A stretch of 64,000 bases of DNA from Acidimicrobiaceae bacterium (lineage in GTDB: Bacteria; Actinomycetota; Acidimicrobiia; Acidimicrobiales; JAUTXP01), in contig JAUTXP010000058.1 of the NCBI GenBank assembly GCA_030837965.1, positions 1 through 64,000 on the forward strand. The letters run 5' to 3'. Below, piece after piece: positions 54,765 to 62,451 of the stretch. The stretch's first letter is position 1. Each line of letters opens with the position of its first letter. Below the pieces are notes generated by a model. It was not told the DNA's origin. It did not search any database and worked only from the letters and a program-made list of their open reading frames with translations. The position numbers and the translations under genes are program-made.

Positions 54765-55331
54765 TCAGTGGCGGGTGGACATGATGACGCCGGTGCCGAG
54801 ATCCAGCTCGATGGCGTCCAGGTCGGGATGGCGAAGCAGCGTGCGGCGGACCATCTCCTTTTTGGAGCGCTGCCCGTCGCTCCACGACGACAGCGGCCGC
54901 ATGTCGTCCACCACCAGAACCCCGCCCGGCCGCAGCACGGCGATGGTCCGGTCCAGCCCCTCCCATTTGCCGCCCTGAGCATCGGCGAAGACCAGATCGA
55001 ACGTGCCCAGGTCCTCCAGCACGTCGAGCACGTCGCCCTCGACCAGCCGCACGAAGGGCGGCCAGTCCACAGCCACGACCAGCGCGGCCACGGCAGGGTC
55101 GGACTCCACGCTCACGATCTCCACGTCGTCGCGCCCGGCCGCAACCAGCGCGGACACCATCCACGCCAACCCGACGCCAACCCCTGTCCCCAGTTCGAGG
55201 ACCCGCCCGCCCTCGGGAACCTCCCCCGCCAAAGCGGCCAGCAACTGCCCGACCTCGTCGTCGCTCGACAACCGGAACCCGGCCCGGGCCGCACGCGCCC
55301 TGGCTTCCAACACGACCCCAGGCACATCCAC
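54765..55331 (-). CDS. O-methyltransferase-like SAM enzyme
   Basis: A 188-residue class I methyltransferase. SAM motif VLELGTGVGVGLAWMVSAL near residue 46, then SVESDPAVAALV, DLVFADAQGGKWEG and VVDDMRP follow the layout of small O-methyltransferases of the catechol/caffeoyl-CoA type (acidic metal-like residues Asp in FADA and VVDD). Convergent with the tRNA, divergent from the aldolase-like gene 67 bases away. Substrate unknown. Confidence 0.8.
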   Translation of the reverse strand: MDVPGVVLEARARAARAGFRLSSDDEVGQLLAALAGEVPEGGRVLELGTGVGVGLAWMVSALVAAGRDDVEIVSVESDPAVAALVVAVDWPPFVRLVEGDVLDVLEDLGTFDLVFADAQGGKWEGLDRTIAVLRPGGVLVVDDMRPLSSWSDGQRSKKEMVRRTLLRHPDLDAIELDLGTGVIMSTRH

Positions 55332-55398
55332 GCGGCCCTTCGTACCACCTTCGCCGGACCCTCACGCACCAAGAGCCTCGCCGCTAGCGTCCGCGGCC

Positions 55399-56457
55399 GT
55401 GAACGCCCGCCGCCTGCACGACCTCGCCACCCCCGCCCTGGTCGTCGATGCGGACGCCCTCGACCACAACCTTCGGACCATTGCCGCCGCCCTTCCTGGC
55501 CCTCGCATGCGGCCGCACGTCAAGGCCCACAAGTGCTCGGCCCTGGCCGCTCGCCAAGCGGCAGCGGGCCACCGCACCTTCACGTGCGCGACCATCAGGG
55601 AGGCCGAGGTCTTGGCCGGTGCGGGCTTGGGCGACGACATCCTGCTGGCCAATGAGGTGCTCGACACGCGCCGGCTGGGCACGCTGATCGACAACGAATC
55701 GGCCCGAATCACCGTCGCCGTCGACTCGCCCGAGACCGTCGCCGCGGCCGCCGCGGGTGGCGTCCCCGAGGTTGTCATCGACGTCAACGTCGGCCTCCCC
55801 CGATGCGGCTGCCCGCCCGACCAAGCGGGTCGACTGGCCGACGAAGCCCGCAGCCGCGGCCTCGAGGTCAGGGGCGTCATGGGCTACGAGGGCCATGTCG
55901 TCGGACTGGACGACAGGGCCGAGCGCGTCCGCATGACGGCCGACTGCATGGCCCTCCTCCTCCAGGCCCATGTCGACGTGGGCGGCGACCTCGTCTCGGC
56001 GGGCGGCACTGGCACCTACGACATCAACACGTGGGCCAACGAGATCCAGGCGGGCAGCTACGCGCTCATGGACACGGCCTACGACCGCCTCGGGCTTCCG
56101 TTCCGACAGGCCCTCACCGTGCTGGCCACCGTCATCTCGACATCGGCCCAAGGGTGGGCCGTTGCCGACTGCGGCCTCAAGGCCTTCGGCATGGACCACG
56201 GCAACCCGACCGTGGTCGACCCTGCGGGGGCGGCCGTCTGGTTCCTCTCCGACGAGCACATCACGTTCGCCGCCGGCTCCCACCCCACAACCCAGCCCGG
56301 CACCCAGCCCGCAACCCACCCCCCGCCCGCGGTCGGGGACCGCATCCGCGTGGTGCCCGCCCACGTCGACCCGACCATCGCCTACCACGAGCGCATGCAC
56401 GTGGTCAGCGGCGACGACGTGCTCGAGACGTGGCCTATCGATATGCGCGGATGGTGA
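55399..56457 (+). CDS. D-threonine aldolase-like PLP enzyme (alanine-racemase fold)
   Basis: A 352-residue fold-type III PLP enzyme. LATPALVVDADALDHNL opens the barrel; Lys42 in MRPHVKAHKC is the PLP lysine. The C-terminal beta domain carries His322 and Asp324 (VPAHVDPT). D-threonine aldolases bind a divalent metal through His-x-Asp, while D-serine dehydratases use His-x-Cys, so the aldolase branch is favoured. The region 293-304 has a Thr/Gln/Pro-rich insert. The start is GTG 55399. The last 23 bases overlap the convergent rdgB gene. Confidence 0.82.
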   Translation: MNARRLHDLATPALVVDADALDHNLRTIAAALPGPRMRPHVKAHKCSALAARQAAAGHRTFTCATIREAEVLAGAGLGDDILLANEVLDTRRLGTLIDNESARITVAVDSPETVAAAAAGGVPEVVIDVNVGLPRCGCPPDQAGRLADEARSRGLEVRGVMGYEGHVVGLDDRAERVRMTADCMALLLQAHVDVGGDLVSAGGTGTYDINTWANEIQAGSYALMDTAYDRLGLPFRQALTVLATVISTSAQGWAVADCGLKAFGMDHGNPTVVDPAGAAVWFLSDEHITFAAGSHPTTQPGTQPATHPPPAVGDRIRVVPAHVDPTIAYHERMHVVSGDDVLETWPIDMRGW

Positions 56458-57025
56458 GGGCCTCGGCCAACTGCCGGAAGGCCCGCCCCCGATGGGACAC
56501 GGCCGACTTCTCCTCCAAGGTCATCTCGGCAAAGGTGCGCCCGCCGCACTCGTCGGGCACGAACACCGGGTCGTAGCCGAAGCCCTGCTCGCCGCGCGCC
56601 TCGGTCGCAATCACGCCCCGCACCTCCCCCACCGCGGCCACCTCGCGGCCGTCGGCGAAGCACACCATGGCCACGGTGACGAAGCGGGCCGTGCGCCGAT
56701 CAGCAGGCACGCCTTCCAAGGCCGACAGCAGCTTGGCCACATTGTCGGCGTAGGTCGCCCCCTCGCCCGCGTATCGGGACGAGTACACACCGGGTTGGCC
56801 GTCCAGCGCATCGACGGCCAGGCCGGTGTCGTCGGCCACGGCCGCCTCGCCGGTGGCCTCCATCAACGCCCGAGCCTTCAAGCGGGCGTTGTCCTCCAAC
56901 GTGGTGCCTGTCTCGTCCACCTCGCCCACGGACTCGGGCCGGGGCAGCAGCTCGAACGCCGTGCCCAACGCGTCCGCGATCTCGCCCACCTTGTCGGGGT
57001 TGGCCGTGGCCAGGACGAGCCTCAC
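56435..57025 (-). CDS. rdgB: Non-canonical purine NTP pyrophosphatase (RdgB/HAM1)
   Basis: A 196-residue house-cleaning enzyme hydrolysing dITP/XTP to monophosphates. Motifs: [13 protein letters not shown] at the N-terminus, [33 protein letters not shown] and [10 protein letters not shown]. The start is GTG 57025, overlapping the rph stop (GTGA). The same rph-rdgB order occurs in M. tuberculosis (Rv1340-Rv1341). The 3' end overlaps the convergent PLP-enzyme gene. Confidence 0.94.
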   Translation of the reverse strand: MRLVLATANPDKVGEIADALGTAFELLPRPESVGEVDETGTTLEDNARLKARALMEATGEAAVADDTGLAVDALDGQPGVYSSRYAGEGATYADNVAKLLSALEGVPADRRTARFVTVAMVCFADGREVAAVGEVRGVIATEARGEQGFGYDPVFVPDECGGRTFAEMTLEEKSAVSHRGRAFRQLAEALTIRAYR

Positions 57026-57756
57026 CGCGCCGCTGGGGGCGTGGCCACGACGGCCGACTGCATGTCGAGGATCGACGCGATGCCGTGCTCGGCCAAGCCC
57101 AACAAGTCGTCCAGCTCGGACCGGCTGAACGGCATCCCCTCGGCCGTGCCCTGGACCTCCACGAAACGGCCGGAGCCGGTCATGGCCACGTTCATGTCGA
57201 CCTCGGCCCGCACGTCCTCTGAGTAGTCGAGGTCGAGCAGGGCCATGGCGTCCACCAGCCCGACCGAGATGGCCGCGCACCCGTCGATCAGGGGATGAGC
57301 CTTGAGCGAGCCCTTCTGCATCAGCCGCGTGCAGGCGTCGTGCAGGGCCACGTAGGCGCCGGAGATCGACGCCGTGCGCGTGCCGCCGTCGGCTTGCAGC
57401 ACGTCGCAGTCCAAGACGATCTGCACCTCGCCCAGCACGCGCATGTCGCACACGGACCGCAAGGCCCGGCCGATCAGCCGTTGAATCTCCTGGGTGCGCC
57501 CGGACTGCTTGCCCTTCACCGCCTCGCGGTTGACCCGCTCAGGACTCGAACCGGGCAACAACGAGTACTCGGCCGTGACCCAGCCCTTGCCGCTGCCGCG
57601 CATCCACCGGGGAACGTCCTCGTCCACCGATGCAGTGCAGAGCACGCGCGTCTTGCCCATCGACACCAGCACCGAGCCCGCCGCGAACTCGGTGTAGTCG
57701 CGCTCGAAGGTCACCGGACGCAGGTCGTCGGGCTGGCGCCCGTCCTTGCGGCTCAT
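57022..57756 (-). CDS. rph: Ribonuclease PH
   Basis: A 244-residue phosphorolytic 3' exonuclease that trims tRNA ends. Motifs: [40 protein letters not shown] (phosphate-binding Arg), [17 protein letters not shown], and [20 protein letters not shown]. Family length is normal. The ATG at 57756 is preferred to upstream in-frame codons because the family begins with the R.DGR..D..R sequence found there ([14 protein letters not shown]). Confidence 0.95.
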   Translation of the reverse strand: MSRKDGRQPDDLRPVTFERDYTEFAAGSVLVSMGKTRVLCTASVDEDVPRWMRGSGKGWVTAEYSLLPGSSPERVNREAVKGKQSGRTQEIQRLIGRALRSVCDMRVLGEVQIVLDCDVLQADGGTRTASISGAYVALHDACTRLMQKGSLKAHPLIDGCAAISVGLVDAMALLDLDYSEDVRAEVDMNVAMTGSGRFVEVQGTAEGMPFSRSELDDLLGLAEHGIASILDMQSAVVATPPAAR

Positions 57757-57802
57757 CGGGCGCTCGTCTCGGACATGTCTCGCTCGAACAACGTCATGAA
57801 CC

Positions 57803-58525
57803 TCAGACCTCGTATCTCTCGTTCTCGACCGCGATCTCGACCGGACCGCCAAAGGTGGACACGGCCTCGTCGCGGATGTCGGTGGCCTGCAATGTCGGCC
57901 AGAAGTGGGTGAGCAGCAGGCGCTTCACCCCCGCGGCCTTGGCCGCCAAGCCCGCCTGCCGCCCGCTCAAATGCTTGCTCACGCCCTCGAACTTGGTCGT
58001 GTAGGTCGCCTCGCACAAGGCCAGGTCGATGCCTGCGCCCAAGCCCGACAAGGCCCAACCCGGCCCGGTGTCGGCCGAGTAGCCGAGCGACCTACCGCCG
58101 CCGTCGATGCGCATGGCCAGCGTCTCGGGCCCGTGGTCGGTGCGGGCGAAGGTCACGTCGAGGGCGCCGATGCGGACGTTGTCGCCGTCGCCCACCTCGT
58201 GCCAGTCGAGGACCATTTTGAAGTCCTTGTAGAGGAGACGGGTGAGGCCCGCCGGACCGAACGCGGGCACAGCGTCACGGTTGATGACGTACGCGCAGGC
58301 GACGCGGAAACCCTCGATGTCGCTCCAGTGGTCGGGGTGCTCGTGCGACAGCACCACGCCGTCCACGTCCTCCAACGAGACGTGGCGCTGGAGGTTGGCC
58401 ATCGTTCCCGACCCGGCGTCGATCCACAGGGTCGTGCCCTCGCCTTGCACCAGGTAGCCGCTGCACGCGCCGCCCGCGCCGGGGTAGCTCCCGCACGACC
58501 CGAGCACGGTCAGGCTCAGTCCCAC
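57803..58525 (-). CDS. MBL-fold hydrolase, Rv1339-like (candidate cyclic-nucleotide phosphodiesterase)
   Basis: A 240-residue metallo-beta-lactamase-fold protein. It starts [20 protein letters not shown]. The metal-binding motif is [15 protein letters not shown] (HxHxDH). Further ligands are likely in [16 protein letters not shown] and LLLTHFWP. Position between murI and rph is that of M. tuberculosis Rv1339, reported as an atypical cAMP phosphodiesterase. The start is GTG 58525, overlapping the murI end by 10 bases. Confidence 0.85.
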   Translation of the reverse strand: MGLSLTVLGSCGSYPGAGGACSGYLVQGEGTTLWIDAGSGTMANLQRHVSLEDVDGVVLSHEHPDHWSDIEGFRVACAYVINRDAVPAFGPAGLTRLLYKDFKMVLDWHEVGDGDNVRIGALDVTFARTDHGPETLAMRIDGGGRSLGYSADTGPGWALSGLGAGIDLALCEATYTTKFEGVSKHLSGRQAGLAAKAAGVKRLLLTHFWPTLQATDIRDEAVSTFGGPVEIAVENERYEV

Positions 58526-59319
58526 GACCAGCCCTCCACGTCGTCCAACTCCGGGCCGAGGAGGCGGCCGCCCAGGGTGCGGAACCAGGCCGCGTCGCCT
58601 GACGACACGAACCGGTGCACGCCCTTGGCCGCCGTGCGCCGGCCCAGGCCCGTGTCCTCCAGGATGCCGAGCACCTCGAACGCCGTCTCCTCGGCCGAGG
58701 ACACCAGCACCACGTCCCTGCCCATGACGTCGGCGATGGTGCGGGCCAGGAACGGATAGTGCGTGCATCCGAGCAACAACGTGTCCACGTCCGCCTGCAC
58801 CACAGGGGCCAGCAGACGCTGGGCCAGGACGTGCACCTGCTCGGAGTCGACCTCGCCTCGCTCCACGAACTCCACGAAGCCCGGGCAGGCCGAGCAGGTC
58901 AGGTCCACCGACGCGCGCTGGCTGTGCACGGCCCGTTGGTACGCGCCCGAGCTGATGGTGCCGACGGTGCCGATGACGCCGACCCGGCGGTTGCGCGTGG
59001 CCGCCACCGCGGCCCGCACGCCGGGGTCGATGACACCCACGATGGGCACGTCGAACTCGAAGCGCAGCAGGTCCAGCGCTGCGGCCGACGCCGTGTTGCA
59101 GGCCACCACGACGAGTTTCACCTCGTGGTGCTCGACCAGCATGCGCGTGATCTGGCGGGCGAAGCCGCGCACCTCGTCCAAGGGCCGGGGGCCGTACGGA
59201 TACCGGCCGGTGTCGCCGAAGTAGACGAGGTCCTCGCCGGGCAGCAGATCGATCATGGCCCGGGCGACGGTCAGGCCGCCGAAGCCACTGTCGAACATGC
59301 CGATGGGCCGGTCGTCCAC
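58516..59319 (-). CDS. murI: Glutamate racemase
   Basis: A 267-residue cofactor-independent racemase supplying D-glutamate for peptidoglycan. The catalytic cysteines are Cys74 (VVACNTASAA) and Cys185 (LLGCTHYPF), and IGMFDSGFGGLTV is the N-terminal signature. YFGDTGRYPYGPR is also conserved. Normal length. Overlaps the downstream MBL gene, and mscS ends 9 bases upstream of its start. Confidence 0.96.
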   Translation of the reverse strand: MDDRPIGMFDSGFGGLTVARAMIDLLPGEDLVYFGDTGRYPYGPRPLDEVRGFARQITRMLVEHHEVKLVVVACNTASAAALDLLRFEFDVPIVGVIDPGVRAAVAATRNRRVGVIGTVGTISSGAYQRAVHSQRASVDLTCSACPGFVEFVERGEVDSEQVHVLAQRLLAPVVQADVDTLLLGCTHYPFLARTIADVMGRDVVLVSSAEETAFEVLGILEDTGLGRRTAAKGVHRFVSSGDAAWFRTLGGRLLGPELDDVEGWSWD

Positions 59320-59328
59320 ATGGCGAGG

Positions 59329-60219
59329 CTACGGCAAAGAGCTGTCCCTCTCCCGCAACCCGTGCAGCACCACCTGTGGGAACGGGATGGCGATGCCCGC
59401 CTCGTCGAACGCCCGCTTCACGGCCATGGCCACGGCCGTGCGGGCCCGCCACAGCGAGCCGATGTCGGGCGCATGCCAGAAGCGGACGACCGCGTTCACG
59501 GCCGAGTCGCCGAAGGACTCGACCTGCACGTCCGGCGCGGGGTCGACGAACAGCTCGGGCAGGTCGCGCACGGCATCGAGCACGATGCGTCGGGCTGCGT
59601 CCAAGTCCGTGTCGTAGGACAGGCCGATGGGCAACGAGGTGCGTCTGCGGCCGAGCCGCGTGTGGTTGACGATGGGCTCGTTCAGCACCTTGGCCGCGGG
59701 CACGTACACCCGCTCGCCGTCGTACGTGCGCAGCACGACGGTGCGGAAGTTGACCTCCTCGACGGTGCCGCCCAACCCGTTGGTGGTGACCTGCTCGCCT
59801 CGCCGGAAGGGTCTGCGGACTTGCAGGATGATGCTGGCCAGGAAGTTGGCCAGGATGGCCTGGGCCGCGAAGGCGATGGCCACGCCGCCGATGCCCAAGG
59901 CCCCGAGGAACGGGCCCAAACGCACACCCAACGCGACGAGGGCGTAGACGAATGCGGCCAAGGTGACGAGCAGGGCCGCCACCCGGCCGATGGTCTCCGC
60001 CGCGCCCCGCTCGCTGTCGCCCCTGCGGATGGCCTTGGACAGCACGGCCCGCACGAAGCGGCCGACCACGATCCCGGCCACGAGCACCGCGCCCGCGATG
60101 ACCCAGTCCCACGGGGTCAGGGGCTGGGCCACCACTTTGGCGGACGCGGCGGGCGCGGCGGGCACGGTGGCGGTCTTCGCCTGGGCCGCGTACAGGGCCT
60201 GGGCGGCGAGGAGGTGCAC
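59329..60219 (-). CDS. MscS-type mechanosensitive channel
   Basis: A 296-residue small-conductance mechanosensitive channel. A hydrophobic start, helices at about 38-58 and 78-100, and the pore helix with its Gly/Ala pattern (FLGALGIGGVAIAFAAQAIL) are followed by the cytoplasmic beta domain (FRRGEQVTTNGLGGTVEEVN, then FRTVVLRTYDGERVYVPAAK). It protects against osmotic downshock. It occupies the slot held by a rhomboid-type protein gene (Rv1337) in M. tuberculosis. Confidence 0.92.
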   Translation of the reverse strand: MHLLAAQALYAAQAKTATVPAAPAASAKVVAQPLTPWDWVIAGAVLVAGIVVGRFVRAVLSKAIRRGDSERGAAETIGRVAALLVTLAAFVYALVALGVRLGPFLGALGIGGVAIAFAAQAILANFLASIILQVRRPFRRGEQVTTNGLGGTVEEVNFRTVVLRTYDGERVYVPAAKVLNEPIVNHTRLGRRRTSLPIGLSYDTDLDAARRIVLDAVRDLPELFVDPAPDVQVESFGDSAVNAVVRFWHAPDIGSLWRARTAVAMAVKRAFDEAGIAIPFPQVVLHGLRERDSSLP

Positions 60220-60238
60220 CCCGCCTACGTACCCGCAA

Positions 60239-61186
60239 CTACCAGTAGTTGATGCGTCGGGCCCGGGCCTCGACCTCGTCCAAGTCGTCGGTCCAGGCCC
60301 CGCTGCTGAGGTACTTCCAGCCCGCGTCGGGAGCGAGGAAGACGATCACGGCGTCATCCAACTCACCTGCGGCCTTGATGGCCGCGGCAGCCACAGCCCC
60401 GGACGACACGCCGCTGAAGACCCCGACATCGCGCAGCCTGCGCACGCCTTCGATGGAGTCGCGCGGGCCGACGATGCGCTTGCGGTCGAGCAGGTCGAAG
60501 CCGTTGTTGTCGATGAAGATGGGCGGGATGTAGCCGTCGTCCAGGTTGCGCAGGCCGTCGACCATCTCACCGCTGGGCGGCTCGACCGCCCAAACCTGCA
60601 CGGCCGGGTTGCGCTCCTTGAGGAACTTGCCGACGCCGATCAGCGTCCCGCTCGTGCCCAGCCCGGCGATGAAGTGGGTGACCTCGGGGCAGTCCCGCCA
60701 GATCTCGGGCCCGGTGCCCTCGTAGTGGGCCTTGGGGTTGGCCGGGTTGGCGTACTGGTAGAGGAAGCAGTAGTCGGGGTGTTCCTCGGCCAGGCCCTGG
60801 GCCATGCGCACGGCGCCGTTTGAGCCCTCTTCGCCGGGGGACTCGATGATCTCGGCGCCCCAGACTTCGAGCAGTTGCCTGCGCTCGGGCGACACGTTTG
60901 ACGGCATCACGCACTTGAGCGGATAGCCCTTGACCCTGCACACCATGGCCAGGCCGATACCAGTGTTGCCCGACGTCGGTTCGAGCAGGGTCTGCCCGGG
61001 CTTCAGGGTGCCGTCCTTCTCGGCCTGCTGGATCATCGACAGTGCCACCCGGTCCTTCACCGAGCCGCCGGGGTTCTGGCCTTCGAGCTTGACGAGGATG
61101 CGCACACGCGGGTTCGGGCTCAGGCTGCTCACGTCGACCATGGGCGTGTCGCCGATCAGGTCGAGCACGTTGTCGAAGACAGCCAT
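60239..61186 (-). CDS. cysM: Cysteine synthase CysM, CysO-dependent type
   Basis: A 315-residue PLP-dependent synthase. The PLP lysine is in NPGGSVKDRVALSM, the substrate loop is EPTSGNTGIGLA, and the PLP phosphate-binding glycines lie in AGLGTSGTLIG. In M. tuberculosis the enzyme of this locus uses O-phosphoserine and thiocarboxylated CysO as sulfur donor. The adjacent cysO and mec genes make the same chemistry likely here. It lies 19 bases after cysO. Confidence 0.94.
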   Translation of the reverse strand: MAVFDNVLDLIGDTPMVDVSSLSPNPRVRILVKLEGQNPGGSVKDRVALSMIQQAEKDGTLKPGQTLLEPTSGNTGIGLAMVCRVKGYPLKCVMPSNVSPERRQLLEVWGAEIIESPGEEGSNGAVRMAQGLAEEHPDYCFLYQYANPANPKAHYEGTGPEIWRDCPEVTHFIAGLGTSGTLIGVGKFLKERNPAVQVWAVEPPSGEMVDGLRNLDDGYIPPIFIDNNGFDLLDRKRIVGPRDSIEGVRRLRDVGVFSGVSSGAVAAAAIKAAGELDDAVIVFLAPDAGWKYLSSGAWTDDLDEVEARARRINYW

Positions 61187-61205
61187 GGGGTGGGCCCGGC
61201 CCGAC

Positions 61206-61478
61206 CTAGCCGCCCGCGACGGCGGGCAGGATGGTCACGACGTCGTCGTCAGCGACCTTGGTGTTGAGCTTGTCCATGTAGCGCACGTCGTCGTCGTTCA
61301 CGTACACGTTGACGAACTTGTGCAGGGCGCCGTCGGTGACCACTTGGCCGTCGAGGCCGGGGAACTGGCGGACCAGGTCCTCGAAGACCTCTTGCAGGGT
61401 CGAGCCGTTGGCCTTGACTGTCTTCTGTCCCCCCGCGTGCTGGCGCAGGATGGTGGGCAGGTTCACGTCGACAGGCAT
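61206..61478 (-). CDS. cysO: Sulfur-carrier protein CysO (MoaD/ThiS family)
   Basis: A 90-residue ubiquitin-like sulfur carrier. The C-terminus ends in the essential Gly-Gly (ILPAVAGG), the site of thiocarboxylation. FPGLDGQVVTDGALHKFVNV matches MoaD-like carriers. It delivers sulfide to CysM and, after cysteine formation on the carrier, is cleaved by Mec. It sits between mec and cysM with very short gaps. Confidence 0.94.
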   Translation of the reverse strand: MPVDVNLPTILRQHAGGQKTVKANGSTLQEVFEDLVRQFPGLDGQVVTDGALHKFVNVYVNDDDVRYMDKLNTKVADDDVVTILPAVAGG

Positions 61479-61487
61479 GGCGGAACT

Positions 61488-61892
61488 CTAACGACCCTCC
61501 ACTACTACGGGCTCTTCGACGACTGTGCCGTCGACGATGCGGTAGCTGCGCACCATCGGTGCCGTGTCGCGCAGCGAGACGATGACGTAGTGCCAGGCCG
61601 GGTCGACCGCTTGAGCGATGTCGGTGGGCGATGGATACGGGTCGGTGTGGGTGTGGGAGTGGAAGACCCCGATGATCTCGATGCCCCGCGCGTCGGCGTC
61701 GCGCTCGGCATGCATGTAGTCGATACCGATCGAATAGAGCTTGGCCGACTGGGCCTCGTTCCTGCACGGGTAGCAGACGTCGGCCTTGGCCGTGTCGACG
61801 TGGCCGCCCAACAGCCCGCAGGCCTCGAGGGGCAGGCCGTCCAGGCAGTGTCCGACCATGCGCTGGTAGGCGGGTTGGGCGAGACGCAGCAT
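61488..61892 (-). CDS. mec: Mec-type JAMM metalloprotease (CysO-cysteine peptidase)
   Basis: A 134-residue M67/JAMM zinc protease. The JAMM residues are in IGVFHSHTHTDPYPSPTD (HxH...SxxD), with the upstream Glu in LPLEACGLLGG. It releases cysteine from the CysO-cysteine adduct. The ATG at 61892 (MLRLAQPAYQRM) is chosen. An in-frame start at 61931 would overlap the divergent smpB start. No Shine-Dalgarno is visible, so the mRNA may be leaderless. Confidence 0.92.
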   Translation of the reverse strand: MLRLAQPAYQRMVGHCLDGLPLEACGLLGGHVDTAKADVCYPCRNEAQSAKLYSIGIDYMHAERDADARGIEIIGVFHSHTHTDPYPSPTDIAQAVDPAWHYVIVSLRDTAPMVRSYRIVDGTVVEEPVVVEGR

Positions 61893-61920
61893 CGGCGGGC
61901 GACGGTAGCCTCTGGCGGTC

Positions 61921-62415
61921 ATGGCGCCCAAGGGTCAGAAGAAGCAGGCTGGCCCTCGGCCCGTCGCCAGCAACCGCCGGGCGCGTCACGACTTCGAGAT
62001 CCTCGACACCTTCGAGTGCGGCATCGCCTTGCAGGGCAGCGAGGTGAAGTCGATCAGGGACGGCAAGGTGCAGATGCGCGAGTCCTATGCGCGGGTGGAC
62101 GGCGGCGAGGTGTGGCTGTTCGCCATGCACGTGTCGCCCTACGCCTTCGCCGCCGGGTTCGGGGCCCACGATCCCGACCGTCGGCGCAAGCTGCTGCTGC
62201 ACCGGCGAGAGATCGAGGAGCTGGCGGCCCGCACCCAGCAGGAGGGGCTGACCCTGGTGCCGCTGTCCGTCTACTTCAAGGAAGGGCGGGCCAAGGTGGA
62301 GCTGGGACTGGCCCGGGGCCGCAAGACGTACGACAAACGCCACGCCCTGGCCGAGCGGGACGCGGCGCGCGAGATGCAGCGGGCGACGCGGACGCGCAAC
62401 CGGGGCGAGGACTAG
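61921..62415 (+). CDS. smpB: SsrA-binding protein
   Basis: A 164-residue tmRNA partner for rescuing stalled ribosomes. Motifs: RRARHDFEILDTFECGIALQ, GSEVKSIRDGKVQMRESYA, HDPDRRRKLLLHRREI and ARGRKTYDKRHALAERD. The C-terminal basic tail is typical. Divergent from mec by 28 bases. No tmRNA gene follows within the window, although ssrA often lies near smpB. Confidence 0.96.
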   Translation: MAPKGQKKQAGPRPVASNRRARHDFEILDTFECGIALQGSEVKSIRDGKVQMRESYARVDGGEVWLFAMHVSPYAFAAGFGAHDPDRRRKLLLHRREIEELAARTQQEGLTLVPLSVYFKEGRAKVELGLARGRKTYDKRHALAERDAAREMQRATRTRNRGED

Positions 62416-62451
62416 TCGAGGCCGAGGGCTAGGACTCGTCGAGGCCGGGGG

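Noticed and set aside
57803-60238. A single 811-codon protein ending in the MBL hydrolase
   Set aside because: The upstream part is a shadow of mscS and murI; only the last 240 codons carry a real fold.
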